From Planctomycetaceae bacterium (GTDB lineage Bacteria; Planctomycetota; Planctomycetia; Pirellulales; UBA1268): a DNA stretch of 33,614 nt. The stretch spans positions 1 to 33,614 of the forward strand of contig SXWC01000055.1 in NCBI GenBank assembly GCA_005789975.1. The letters run 5' to 3'. Under the pieces are notes generated by a model. That model saw only the letters and a list, made by a program, of their open reading frames with translations. It did not search any database and was not told where the DNA came from. Positions 15,698 through 24,397 of this stretch are shown piece after piece. The position numbers were made by a program, and so were the translations under genes. Position 1 is the first letter of the stretch. Every line of letters begins with the position of its first letter.

Positions 15698-16816
15698 ATG
15701 ATCCGGCTCGTGTCCTTCGGCGTGCTGCTCGGGCTGGTGGCGATCTTCGGGGTGCTGTCGCTGCGGGTCATGGCGGGCTTCCTGCTCCCCATGCTGTTGG
15801 CAGCGATGCTGGTGGTCATCTTCGGGCCGCTCCATCGAGCAATCCGCGACCGGACCCGCTGGCCCGACTGGGCCGCCGCGGGCCTCAGCACGCTGCTCGT
15901 GGTGCTCATCGTGCTGGCACCGGTGTCGCTGCTCATCTTCCGCGCCGGAGGCGAGGCGGTCACGATCCTCAGCCGCCCCGAGGGCTTCAAGCTCGACCCG
16001 CACGTGCTCGACGGGCTCGTGGCCCGATTCAACGAGACCACCGGCCTCCAGGTGACGGCCGACGCGGTCAACACCGAACTCAAGCGGCTGATCGAGGACT
16101 GGATCGGACCGATCGCGGCCCGCGCCCCCGCGGTGGTGGCCAAGATCCTGATCGGCGTGATCGTGACGATCGTGAGCCTCTTCTACTTCTTCGCCGATGG
16201 GGGCCGGATGCTGGAAGGGGTGACGCGGCTGATCCCGCTCGACCGCCGCTATCAGTGGCAGCTGCTGCAGGAGTTCGAGGAGATCAGCCGGGCCGTCGTG
16301 AGCTCGCTTTTGGTGGCGGCGGGCGTGCAGGCGATCCTCGCCGGCCTCGGTTTCTACGTGGCGGGGCTCGGCCAGGTGTTTCTGCTCACGCTGCTGACCT
16401 TCTTCGGCGCGCTGGTGCCGGTGGCCGGGGCGGCTCTCGTCTGGGGCGCGGCCAGCCTCTACCTCCTGTTCTTCGAGAAAGACGCCTGGGCGGCGGCCGG
16501 GCTCGCCCTGTGGGGCGCGGGCGTGGTCTCCACCGTGGACAACATCGTCAAGCCCATGGTGCTCCACGGGCAGTCGAAGCTCCATCCGCTGTTCGCGCTC
16601 CTGAGCGTGCTCGGCGGCGTCAGCGCGCTGGGGCCGATCGGCATCTTCGTGGGGCCGATCGTCGTGGCCTTTCTGCAGGCGGCCCTGACGATGCTCCAGA
16701 CCGAGATCGTGAGCCTCACGGATGAGGGCCGCGGGGCTTTTCCAGGGGCCGAAACGGGTGCAATCGGCCGGCCGCAGGCGGGGCCTGGCGACGATCCTCC
16801 GGCCGGACTTGCGTAG
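15698..16816 (+). CDS. AI-2E family transporter (PerM/TqsA-like)
   Basis: 372 residues from ATG 15698; GGAG lies 11 bases upstream. About eight hydrophobic helices are arranged as in this family: a helical hairpin at the N-terminus, a soluble stretch of about 100 residues (100-200), then further helices with the loop segment DNIVKPMVLHG and the ending GPIGIFVGPIVVAFLQ. Members include quorum-signal exporters and Na+/H+ antiporters; substrate cannot be told here. The C-terminal 35 residues are a soluble Gly/Pro-rich tail. It is divergent from the glycosyltransferase gene, with 144 bp between. Confidence 0.9.
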   Translation: MIRLVSFGVLLGLVAIFGVLSLRVMAGFLLPMLLAAMLVVIFGPLHRAIRDRTRWPDWAAAGLSTLLVVLIVLAPVSLLIFRAGGEAVTILSRPEGFKLDPHVLDGLVARFNETTGLQVTADAVNTELKRLIEDWIGPIAARAPAVVAKILIGVIVTIVSLFYFFADGGRMLEGVTRLIPLDRRYQWQLLQEFEEISRAVVSSLLVAAGVQAILAGLGFYVAGLGQVFLLTLLTFFGALVPVAGAALVWGAASLYLLFFEKDAWAAAGLALWGAGVVSTVDNIVKPMVLHGQSKLHPLFALLSVLGGVSALGPIGIFVGPIVVAFLQAALTMLQTEIVSLTDEGRGAFPGAETGAIGRPQAGPGDDPPAGLA

Positions 16817-16915
16817 GCGGGGGTCGGGAGGATTGAATCGTGGGATTCCGGCGGGCCGTGACGCATCGCCGTGCGGGTCGACGGAACGGCGGAAAGTCCA
16901 AAGAAAGGACCGACG

Positions 16916-17380
16916 ATGGTTGAGTTCGTGCTGGCCCTGGCGACGCTTTTGGCGACGGGCATCGAGGCTGCGTATGTGCCGACGGACGACGGCGGGGGCG
17001 ACTACCTCGTTCGCGTCGAGCCCGATCTCGTGAAGTCGGCGAGTCCGTATCAGTTTTCGAGCGACGTGCCGGCGGATGCCCGGGACGTCCGCCGCGTGCG
17101 GATCTTCGTCGGCGACAACTGGCCCCCCGCCGTTGAACGGGCCGTGCTCGAAGCCTCGCGGAAGCCCCGCAAGGCCGCGCCCGTCGCCGTGGCCTCCGCC
17201 CGGATGTCCGACGTCGAGGCGGCCACGGCCGGCCACACGAGCCGGCCCTGGGGCTGGCTCATCGGCAGCTTGATCGCGCTGTTTCTCTCGCTCGGCGCCA
17301 ACGCCTACCTGAGCATGCTGCTCGGCCAGATGCGGCAGCGGTATCTCCGGGATGTCCAGCAGGGCATCGTGCAGGCCTGA
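16916..17380 (+). CDS. Hypothetical membrane protein
   Basis: 154 residues from ATG 16916, with AAAGGA six bases upstream; the ribosome binding site lies in a short GTCC/GGAC hairpin. The N-terminus is hydrophobic (EFVLALATLLATGIEAAY), compatible with a signal peptide or anchor. The middle is soluble and includes VRRVRIFVGDNWPPAVER. One strong helix sits near the C-terminus (WLIGSLIALFLSLGANAYLS), followed by a basic/amphipathic tail. I do not recognise the family. It may be co-transcribed with the AI-2E gene, 99 bp upstream, and is convergent with the ATPase gene, nine bases away. Confidence 0.7.
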   Translation: MVEFVLALATLLATGIEAAYVPTDDGGGDYLVRVEPDLVKSASPYQFSSDVPADARDVRRVRIFVGDNWPPAVERAVLEASRKPRKAAPVAVASARMSDVEAATAGHTSRPWGWLIGSLIALFLSLGANAYLSMLLGQMRQRYLRDVQQGIVQA

Positions 17381-17389
17381 GCGGCCCCT

Positions 17390-20300
17390 TCAACGCCGCC
17401 GTCCGCGGCCCGCGTCGCGACGGGCACGGCCCGTGGCTGAAGGACCATGCCGCCGCTCGTCCGGGGCCGACGGGCCCGATGCCCTGCCGAAGAAAAACTC
17501 CTCGGCCGGCCAGGCGTCGCCCAGGGCGCTCGACGGCGCCGGCGCGACCACCGGCTGAGCTGCCGCGGGCTGAGCTGCCGCGGGCGGGGCCGATGGCCGC
17601 GGAAGAGGCTGCGGTTTGGGCGCCGGGGGCTGCGGAAGGGCGCCGCCCCACAGCGGCGCGGGATCGGCGAACGACCGCACGTGTGCGCCGGCGGCGGCGA
17701 ACGTGCGGGCCACGTGCTCGTGGCAGGTCAGCACCAGCATCTGCCGGTCGGAGGCCTGCTCGGCGATGAACTCCACCAGCACGCGGGCGGCCGACCTGGC
17801 TCGGGCGTCGTCGAAGTTGACCAGCGCGTCATCCATCACGATCGGCAGGCTGACGTCGTGGCGACCGAGATCGCGGATCAGCGCCAGCCGCAGGGCGAGA
17901 AACACCTGTTCCCTGGTTCCGCGGCTGAGCCGCTCGGGATTCCAGATCTCGCCGTCCGCGTCGTGCACCTCCAGGCGAGCCTCGTCGATCGCCGTGGTGA
18001 TCGACGGGTAGCGGCCTTCGGTGAGCCTTGCGAGCCACCGCGACGCTTCCCGCAGCACGGGCGGCTGGTGGTCGCGGGCCACGGCCGCGCGGGTCTGCTC
18101 GAGCAGCACATGCGCCTGATGGAGCAGCCGCCGCCGATCCTGCTGCGTGAGGAGATCCTGTTCGACGTCGGCCAGCTCGAGCTGGAGATTTTCCAGCGTG
18201 TGGTCGTCGGCCGCGGCATCGACCCGCGCGGCGACGACCTGCCGCCGTTCACCGGCGGCGGCCAGGGCCGTGCGATGCCGTTGGGTGATCTCACGGGCCT
18301 CCGCGAGCCGCTTCGCCAGCGGCACGGCATGCGCCTCGGCGAGCCAACGATCGACCTCCGGCGGCTCGGTCGTCCTGCGGCGCGCGTCCGACCAGGCCAT
18401 CTCCGCCGCCGCGGCCTCCGTGCGGGCCTCCTCGTATTCCGGCCGCCGGTCAACCTTGGCGCGAAACTCCTGTTCGGTGGTCACGCCCCAGCGGGTGAAG
18501 AACTCGTTCACGGCCCGCTCCGCCACACGGACCTGCCGAACGACGTTGCGATGCCGCCGCCGCGCCGACTCCAGCCGGCGGGTCAGCTGCCCGCGACGGC
18601 GGATCGCCGTCCGCTCGAGGTCGAGCCGCTCCTCGAGGAGCTTGAGATGATCGAGGGGTGTCGACTCGGGCGTCAGCTCGCACTCGACGAGCGCCTCGTC
18701 GATGCGTCGGCCGAACACCGCGAGTTCCTCCCGCTTCTGCCGAGCCTCTTCGGAGAGGCGGCGGCGGTCGTCGTCGAGCGTGATCAGGCTGTGGCGGTGG
18801 GCCGAGATCTGCCGCACCTCCCGGGGCGAGAGCGTGGTGGGAAGGCCGCGGTGCGCCAGGGCCTTCCGCCAGCGGCCACGGGCCGTCGTGCGGGCCTCCT
18901 GCGCCCGGGCCAACGCCTGCTCCGCGAGCGTCACGCGGTCGGCGAGCACGTGCATGGAGCCTTCGCGGGCGAGCAGCTCCTCGAGCCGATCCACCTCGGC
19001 CTGTGCCTGCACGAGCCGCCGCTCCAGCGACGTCGCGGCATCGGTCGGGATCTTGCCGTCGAGCGCACCGCACTGGGCGTCCAGTTCCTCCCGCTGTTGC
19101 TTGGCCATGGCGAACTGACGCCGCAGGGCCTCGAGCCGGCTGGTGGAACTCTTGTCGAGCGACCAGGTCGTGACCGACGCCACACCGGCCCCGGCCAGGC
19201 CGAGCGCCGCCATCGCATAGGCCATCGAGCCGGTGACGGTGCTGGGGAGGAGCAGCCCGGAGAGAAGCATGCCGGTGCCGAGCGTGAACAGGCCGCCGAG
19301 ACCGAGCAGCCACGGGACCGGAACGAGCTGCGAGCCGACGCTGTCTGCCACCTCGCGATCGATCCGGGCGATCGTACGATCGAGTTCGGCGAGCTGATCC
19401 CCCGCGGTGATCCGCTTGCGGATGGTCGCGGCCCGCGCCGTGGCCTGCTCGATCGCCTCGGCGAGCGTGAGGCCCTTGAACACGGAGCCGGCCTCCTTCA
19501 CCGAGCCGCGGGTGTCGAGGAGCGACCGCCTGGCCTCGGCCAGTGCCCGCTTGGCCTCCGCGACCCCGCGGGATGCGCGGCTGCACTCGCGGGCCCGGGA
19601 CCTCAGCGGCCCGAAGGAGAGCGTGAAACCCTCGGGGAGGAGGACATCGGGGATGGTCCCGCCATCGGCGTCGAGGGTGGCCGCGATCGGCACCACCCGC
19701 GACAGGCCCGCGACACCGACCTGCTCGCCGAAGCGGCGGGCCGCGAGTCGGGCGTGCGACTCCGCACGAACGACGTCGGCGGACAGCCGCTCGAGTCGCG
19801 GCGCCTCCTCGATGAGTGCGGCGACGAGGGATCGCTTCCGCCACACGGCCGATTCGGCGGGCAGGCTCTGAAGCTGGCGGGCGAGTCTGCCGCGGAGTTT
19901 CTTCCGCTTCCTGGCGACCCGCTCGAACCGCCGCAGTCGCCGGTTCGCCAGCCGCCACGAGTCGCGGTCGGCATGCACCAGCGGCACCGCCTCGAGGGCG
20001 GAGAGCCGGTCGGCCGTCCGCCGCCATTCGGCGTGGAGCGGCTCGAGCGCGAGCACGCCGCGGACCACGTCCTCCGCCCGGAGGGCGATCGCGATCCTGG
20101 GCTCGATCGCCGCGAGTTCGGCGTCGAGGTGGGCCAGCTCCGACCAGAGCGCACCCGCGGCGAGCGCCGGGGCGTTGGCGGCGGCGAGCCGTTCGAGCAG
20201 ATCGGTGCGCCGGGCCTCGAGCGACGCCAGCGGCGAGACCGTCGGATCGGACGAGTCGAGCCGGTGCATCGCGTCGCGGAGGTGGGAGAGCACGCGGGCC

Positions 20301-20848
20301 ACCGTGGAGCGGTCGAGCCCTGCGGCCAGTTCGTAGAGTCGTCTGCCGCAGCCATCGGGCTCGAGCGTGCGGAGCTCGTGGAGTTCGTCGAGGCCGAATG
20401 CCATCACGCTGGTGAACGTCGCCTCGTCGATGTCGCCGACCACGTCCTGCAGATAGATCTTGGGACGGCTTCCCTCGTGCCGCGGATCGACGTCCACGAT
20501 CTTGATCAGGTCGCCCGTGTCACCGCCGAGCCCGACGACGTCGTCGGCGTAGCTCTCGTTGGTGAGCGTGGCGAGGTCGGGCCCCTCGTGCCGCCGCTCG
20601 ATCACGATCTGCGTCTGCTCCGGGGGCATCCGCACCAGCAGCCGGCCGGCGCAGGGTTTGCGGGCATCGAGCACGCCGCGGCGAAACAGCCCCTCGAATC
20701 CGAAAAACACGGCCCGGACAAACTCCAGGAGCGTGGTCTTGCCCGTCTCGTTGGTGCCGTGGAGCACCTGCACCCCGGGGCCGAGACGGTCGATGGTCGT
20801 GCGCGAAAGCGCCCCAAACCGTTCGACGTCGATGCGTTCGATGAACAT
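17390..20848 (-). CDS. YhaN/Rad50-like coiled-coil ATPase with membrane hairpin
   Basis: 1152 residues; GGAG precedes the ATG by eight bases. The N-terminus MFIERIDVERFGAL and Walker A GTNETGKT (31-38) followed by FFGFEGLFRRG are YhaN-type. The C-terminal half-site has the ABC signature LSRGTREQVFLALRLAL, Walker B LPIVMDDALVNFDD and the H-loop LTCHEH. The long middle is rich in Leu/Arg/Glu heptad-like sequence. Near its centre (about 507-558) are two hydrophobic helices (WLLGLGGLFTLGTGMLL and a second one) in the place where Rad50/SbcC has its CxxC zinc hook, implying membrane attachment. After the ATPase head comes a ~75-residue Pro/Ala-rich, then basic, tail. By family it should act in DNA-end or recombination metabolism together with a nuclease partner; the adjacent upstream gene is that position. 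Confidence 0.88.
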   Translation of the reverse strand: MFIERIDVERFGALSRTTIDRLGPGVQVLHGTNETGKTTLLEFVRAVFFGFEGLFRRGVLDARKPCAGRLLVRMPPEQTQIVIERRHEGPDLATLTNESYADDVVGLGGDTGDLIKIVDVDPRHEGSRPKIYLQDVVGDIDEATFTSVMAFGLDELHELRTLEPDGCGRRLYELAAGLDRSTVARVLSHLRDAMHRLDSSDPTVSPLASLEARRTDLLERLAAANAPALAAGALWSELAHLDAELAAIEPRIAIALRAEDVVRGVLALEPLHAEWRRTADRLSALEAVPLVHADRDSWRLANRRLRRFERVARKRKKLRGRLARQLQSLPAESAVWRKRSLVAALIEEAPRLERLSADVVRAESHARLAARRFGEQVGVAGLSRVVPIAATLDADGGTIPDVLLPEGFTLSFGPLRSRARECSRASRGVAEAKRALAEARRSLLDTRGSVKEAGSVFKGLTLAEAIEQATARAATIRKRITAGDQLAELDRTIARIDREVADSVGSQLVPVPWLLGLGGLFTLGTGMLLSGLLLPSTVTGSMAYAMAALGLAGAGVASVTTWSLDKSSTSRLEALRRQFAMAKQQREELDAQCGALDGKIPTDAATSLERRLVQAQAEVDRLEELLAREGSMHVLADRVTLAEQALARAQEARTTARGRWRKALAHRGLPTTLSPREVRQISAHRHSLITLDDDRRRLSEEARQKREELAVFGRRIDEALVECELTPESTPLDHLKLLEERLDLERTAIRRRGQLTRRLESARRRHRNVVRQVRVAERAVNEFFTRWGVTTEQEFRAKVDRRPEYEEARTEAAAAEMAWSDARRRTTEPPEVDRWLAEAHAVPLAKRLAEAREITQRHRTALAAAGERRQVVAARVDAAADDHTLENLQLELADVEQDLLTQQDRRRLLHQAHVLLEQTRAAVARDHQPPVLREASRWLARLTEGRYPSITTAIDEARLEVHDADGEIWNPERLSRGTREQVFLALRLALIRDLGRHDVSLPIVMDDALVNFDDARARSAARVLVEFIAEQASDRQMLVLTCHEHVARTFAAAGAHVRSFADPAPLWGGALPQPPAPKPQPLPRPSAPPAAAQPAAAQPVVAPAPSSALGDAWPAEEFFFGRASGPSAPDERRHGPSATGRARRDAGRGRRR

Positions 20849-20912
20849 GCGGCGGACTCCGCGGGACCGGGGGCTGTTGAAGACGGGACGAGGCTGAAGA
20901 AAGAACTGGGCG

Positions 20913-22190
20913 TCAGACCGATTCGATCAGTTCGAGCGCGAGCCAGCCGGCCTCGCGGGCCTGGTCGGCGGGGATCGCCTGCGACTTTTCGACGAGTGTC
21001 ACGATGTCGGCCAGCGCCGAGGAGAACGAGGTGGTCGAGCCGGGACGGCTGCCGGACCTTGCGTGGCCCAGCGGCGCGAGCGATTCGGTCGGCTCCGCCA
21101 CGATCTCCTGGCACCAGACGCGGAACGACTTGGCGTCATACAGGTCGCGGACGCGGGCCAGGGTCTCGGCGGCGATCTCGCCGACGCGGACACGACGGGC
21201 CACGCTCGTGCCGCAGGCCACCGCACAGCGGACGATCTCCAGGACCGGCTGTCGGTCGGCCGGAAGGTTTTCCAGCGCGCCCCAGATCGTGGTGGCGAGT
21301 TCCTCGTCGCCCCCGGTCGGTGAATCGACGCAAACCGTCCGCCAGCCGACCCGGTGCGTCGGCACCTCGTGCCAGGTTCCCCGCCAGTCGGCGTGGGGTG
21401 CCGCAAACGCGGTGTCGTCCATCGATGCATCGCCCGGTTCGCGGTCGAGGAGGGTGAGCGTGCAGCAGGCCCCCGGCGAGGCCTCGGCGGTCGAGCGGGC
21501 CTGGAGCGACGGCAGGAAGTGCACGCCCGGCGGCAGCGCCTGCCTGCGCCGCGTCGCCCAGATCCAGAAGGTGCCCGGTTGCGACCAGGCAGTCGATGAT
21601 GCCGCCGCCGCCGCGAAGGCTGCGGCCGGGGGCAGGATCGCGGGCGCTGAAACGACCCCATACACCTGTTGATCGGGAGACCACGGTTCGGGATTCCAAA
21701 GCGCGCTGTCCCAGCCGATGACGATCCGACGGTGGAGCGGTGACGACGCTGCGGTGAAGGCGGCGGTCGAACCGGCGCCCGACGGGCCGTGTGCGGAGAC
21801 GATCTCGACCGCCAGGCCCCGGACCTCGAACTCGAGCGGGGCCTGAGGGGTCACGAAGAACAGACCGCGGGGCTCGCCGAGCATTCGCGAGACGTCGTGG
21901 CAGAAGGAGTTGTCATCGGCGATCACCACGGTGCGGCAGCCGCGGGCGGCCAGCGTCGTGACGACCTGCCTGAGCCGCGCGGCCTGCGCCGGACTCGCGC
22001 ACGAGGGATCGAGGATGCGACCGCAGAGCACGAGCGCACCCGCATTGGATTTCGCCGCGACCGCCGCCGCCTCCTCGAGCGCCGCGACCGCCGCCGTCGA
22101 GATTGTTTCGGCGACCTGGGCCGGAGCGGCCGCGGGTGGTGCGATCGGCCGGTGGATCGCCGGATCGAAGGCGAAAACGATGTCGGCCAC
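20913..22190 (-). CDS. Degenerate SbcD/YhaO-like metallophosphoesterase (pseudo-nuclease)
   Basis: 425 residues from GTG 22190, chosen because AGAGGTGA lies five bases upstream; a GTG at 22199 is possible but sits inside that site. It occupies the SbcD/YhaO position, 64 bp upstream of the YhaN-type ATPase. The order of segments follows Mre11-type phosphoesterases: FAFDPAIHRP where DxH is expected, then LVLCGRILDPSCASPAQ where GDxxD is expected, then TVVIADDNSFC where GNHD is expected. Only the first His looks kept; the other metal ligands are replaced. I infer a structural or regulatory partner without nuclease activity. The C-terminal 200 residues contain HEVPTHRVGWRTVCVD and a helical end, perhaps the ATPase-binding part. 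Assignment rests on synteny and motif order, not strong identity. Confidence 0.6.
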   Translation of the reverse strand: MADIVFAFDPAIHRPIAPPAAAPAQVAETISTAAVAALEEAAAVAAKSNAGALVLCGRILDPSCASPAQAARLRQVVTTLAARGCRTVVIADDNSFCHDVSRMLGEPRGLFFVTPQAPLEFEVRGLAVEIVSAHGPSGAGSTAAFTAASSPLHRRIVIGWDSALWNPEPWSPDQQVYGVVSAPAILPPAAAFAAAAASSTAWSQPGTFWIWATRRRQALPPGVHFLPSLQARSTAEASPGACCTLTLLDREPGDASMDDTAFAAPHADWRGTWHEVPTHRVGWRTVCVDSPTGGDEELATTIWGALENLPADRQPVLEIVRCAVACGTSVARRVRVGEIAAETLARVRDLYDAKSFRVWCQEIVAEPTESLAPLGHARSGSRPGSTTSFSSALADIVTLVEKSQAIPADQAREAGWLALELIESV

Positions 22191-22195
22191 TGGTG

Positions 22196-22203
22196 TCACC
22201 TCT
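22196..22203 (-). promoter_or_regulatory. Ribosome binding site deciding the start of the pseudo-nuclease
   Basis: AGAGGTGA on the minus strand, the strongest Shine-Dalgarno match seen in this window, five bases before GTG 22190. It argues against the GTG at 22199. A -10-like TACATT (22319-22324) and a CTCCGC/GCGGAG hairpin (22255-22270) lie farther upstream in the 5' region. Confidence 0.6.
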
Positions 22204-22415
22204 TCCGTGAGTTGGCCCGTGCGAATCCCGCACCGTGAACAGCCGCAGACCTCCCTCCGCGTTGGCGGAGAAAGTCATGCCGATCCATGGCAAAAGGAAA
22301 CGCAGGAAAGATGGGGGCAATGTAACGCCCTTGCCCCGGATCCTGCCACGTCAAAAAACGGCTTGCCCCGCCGATGTGACCGGGCCCGTGCCCCCCGCCG
22401 GGTCGGCTGAACCGG

Positions 22416-23162
22416 CTACGTCGTCAGCGGCGGCGAAGACGCGGCAAACCGTGCGGCGATCCTGCCGGCCCAGGCGGTGTCGGCGGAGGCGGGGCCGAGC
22501 GCCGCCATGACCCGGCTGCGCAGCAGCACGCCCTTCTCGATGGCCGACGAGAAGAGCCGGCACTCGATCCGTGCCCGCGGTCCCGCGCGGGTGACGAACA
22601 GGTGGCGGTGATCGGCCGGATGCACGGCGATCAGCAGGCTCGTCGCGCCGGCAGCGGCCGCGCCGCGGCGGGCGAGAATGCAGGTGGCTTCCGGAGGGAC
22701 GGCACCGTCGGTGCCGATCGAATGCCAGCCCTGATGGCCAGCGCGGACGTCATTCCAGAGAAGGTCGTCGGCCTCGACCGTCGAGACGACCGCGACCTCC
22801 GCGTCACTTTGGAGCAGCGACGTCTGCGCCGACACCACCAGTTCCCAAACGGCGACTTCCGGCTCGCCTTCGTGCATCCGCCACATCGCCGTGGCCCGCA
22901 GCCGTCGGGCGTCGATGGGTTCGTAGACCGCCGCGACGTCGTTGGCCCGCAGCCAGTGATCGATCGGCCCCACAACCCCGTCGGCGGCACCGGCGCGGGC
23001 GGCGAGATCGACGCCGAGCAGCTGATCATGACGGCCACCATGTCGCACGACGACGCCCCGATCCGGAAAGGCGAGGTCGAGTTCGGTCGGCGGGGACGGC
23101 GGCTGCCGGGAGGCGGTTGTGCCGGCGAGCGTCCAGACGCCGGTGACTGGAGAGTGGCTCAT
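22416..23162 (-). CDS. Hypothetical protein, soluble
   Basis: 248 residues from ATG 23162; an upstream frame start at 23288 would run through the divergent promoter region. No signal peptide or membrane helix. Visible features are an N-terminal Pro/Ser stretch, a beta-rich middle (RGVVVRHGGRHDQLLGVDL, IDHWLRANDVAAVYEPID, AMWRMHEGEPEVAVWELVVS) and a C-terminal part with LLIAVHPADHRHLFVTR. I do not recognise the family. It is separated by 225 bp from the pseudo-nuclease gene downstream, on the same strand, and is divergent from the inositol-phosphatase gene. Confidence 0.7.
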   Translation of the reverse strand: MSHSPVTGVWTLAGTTASRQPPSPPTELDLAFPDRGVVVRHGGRHDQLLGVDLAARAGAADGVVGPIDHWLRANDVAAVYEPIDARRLRATAMWRMHEGEPEVAVWELVVSAQTSLLQSDAEVAVVSTVEADDLLWNDVRAGHQGWHSIGTDGAVPPEATCILARRGAAAAGATSLLIAVHPADHRHLFVTRAGPRARIECRLFSSAIEKGVLLRSRVMAALGPASADTAWAGRIAARFAASSPPLTT

Positions 23163-23170
23163 GGGGGGCG

Positions 23171-23176
23171 ATTGTA
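23171..23176 (-). promoter_or_regulatory. -10 element of the hypothetical gene, possibly leaderless
   Basis: TACAAT on the minus strand, eight bases before the ATG at 23162. No good -35 is seen and there is no ribosome binding site, so a leaderless transcript is possible. Confidence 0.35.
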
Positions 23177-23229
23177 GCGTCGGCGGGCGATGAGCCGCGT
23201 CGCGAGCAGGGCCCCGAACGGCTTTTGTG

Positions 23230-23235
23230 TAGGAT
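23230..23235 (+). promoter_or_regulatory. -10-like element of the inositol-phosphatase gene
   Basis: TAGGAT 40 bp upstream of ATG 23276. No clear -35. If used, transcription would begin downstream of the ATG at 23234, which favours 23276 as the start. Confidence 0.3.
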
Positions 23236-23275
23236 GACGAGCGTCCCGCATGCGTTCCCACCCCGTGGTCTTCCG

Positions 23276-24085
23276 ATGCCCGCACCACCCGACCCGCTCG
23301 CCGTCTGTGAGGCCGCCGCGCGGGCTGGCGGCCGTGTCCTGGGGGAATGGGTCGGCAAGTTCGCGGCCACGGCGAAGGGCCCCCGCGATCTCGTCACCGA
23401 GGCCGATCACGCGGCCCAGAGCGAGATCCGCAGGATCGTGCTCCAGGCGTTTCCCGACCATGGTTTCGTGGGGGAGGAGGGGGAAGCGGACAACCCGCCG
23501 ATCGCTCCCGGCCACCGCGGGCATTCCGGATCGGGCGTGCGTTGGATCGTCGATCCGCTCGACGGCACGACCAACTACGTGCACGGTTTTCCGGCCTACT
23601 GCGTGTCGATCGCGCTGGCGGACGGCGACGATCTCCTCGTGGCGGCGATCTTCGATCCGCTGCGGAACGAATGCTTCACGGCCCGGCGCGGGGGGGGCGC
23701 TTTTCGTGACGGTTCGCGGATCAGCGCGCCGCCGGTCACCTCGCTCACCGAGGCGGTGGCGGCGGTGAGTTTCCCCGCGCAGGTCGGCGTCGATTCCCCG
23801 GCGGTCGCCGATTTTCTCGCCGTCCTCCCGCACATGCAGGCGCTCCGCCGCACCGGATCGACCGCGCTCAATCTCGCGTACGTGGCCACTGGCCGCCTGC
23901 ATGCCTTCTGGGTGCGGCGGATCTGCTGCTGGGATGCGGCCGCGGGGATCCTCATCGCCCGTGAGGCGGGCTGCGCCATCGGCGGGTTTGCGGGGCAGGG
24001 GGACGCGATTTCCCTCGACGACCCGGCCTTCATCGCGGCGAGCACGCCGGAGTTGCTCGCGACGTTGCGGACGCTGCTGGGGTGA
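23276..24085 (+). CDS. Inositol-monophosphatase family phosphatase
   Basis: 269 residues from ATG 23276; ATG 23234 is an alternative that would add 14 residues. The metal-binding motifs are intact: GEEGE (67-70 region), DPLDGTTN (93-100), and WDAAAG near residues 219-224. The family removes phosphate from inositol phosphates, histidinol phosphate, or related sugar phosphates using magnesium; the substrate is not decided by sequence. An insertion of about ten residues (IAPGHRGHSGSG) lies between the first two motifs. No strong ribosome binding site is seen. Confidence 0.92.
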   Translation: MPAPPDPLAVCEAAARAGGRVLGEWVGKFAATAKGPRDLVTEADHAAQSEIRRIVLQAFPDHGFVGEEGEADNPPIAPGHRGHSGSGVRWIVDPLDGTTNYVHGFPAYCVSIALADGDDLLVAAIFDPLRNECFTARRGGGAFRDGSRISAPPVTSLTEAVAAVSFPAQVGVDSPAVADFLAVLPHMQALRRTGSTALNLAYVATGRLHAFWVRRICCWDAAAGILIAREAGCAIGGFAGQGDAISLDDPAFIAASTPELLATLRTLLG

Positions 24086-24397
24086 CCGGCGCGAAGCGGC
24101 CCGGCGTGGAGGGAGTGTTCCCCGCGGCGAGGCCCGGACTCTCCCTTTCGCCCGGACTCTCCCGCGGGGAGCCGTAGCCGATGCGGGTCAAGCGGTGCCG
24201 CCTGCCCGCGAAGGCCGGGATGCGGGGGCCGTGTGACCGGTTCGAAAAAAATCCGAAGATTCCGCTTGTGGCGATCGTCCGGCCTGCGAGGGGTGCGGAT
24301 TCTGCGCGCTCTGCGCAGCGTTTCGGGCTAGGCTTTCGAAGGTCCCCTGGCATACCTGTCGGCGTTGGAACGCCGGCCGAGCGGATAGGGCTTTTTC
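24086..24397 (+). other. 312-bp intergenic region with repeats and hairpins
   Basis: No gene is supported. It contains the repeat structure at 24119-24170, a hairpin CTGCGC-GCTCT-GCGCAG (24302-24318), an AT-rich spot (GAAAAAAATCC, from 24243), and a palindrome GGCGTT-GG-AACGCC (24361-24374) 24 bp upstream of the next start that could be an operator. No confident promoter for the envelope-protein pair was found. Confidence 0.6.
24119..24170 (+). repeat. Inverted repeat enclosing a 14-bp direct repeat
   Basis: TCCCCGCGG (24119-24127) pairs with CCGCGGGGA (24162-24170). Between them GCCCGGACTCTCCC occurs twice (24132-24145 and 24150-24163). It lies 34 bp after the phosphatase stop and could fold in the 3' untranslated RNA; no T-tract follows. 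Confidence 0.6.

Noticed and set aside
17447..21457. Very long plus-strand open frame (over 1300 codons) opposite the ATPase and pseudo-nuclease genes
   Set aside because: Antisense frames stay open by chance in GC-rich coding DNA; the translation is low-complexity with no family motif, while the minus strand encodes clear Walker A/B motifs.
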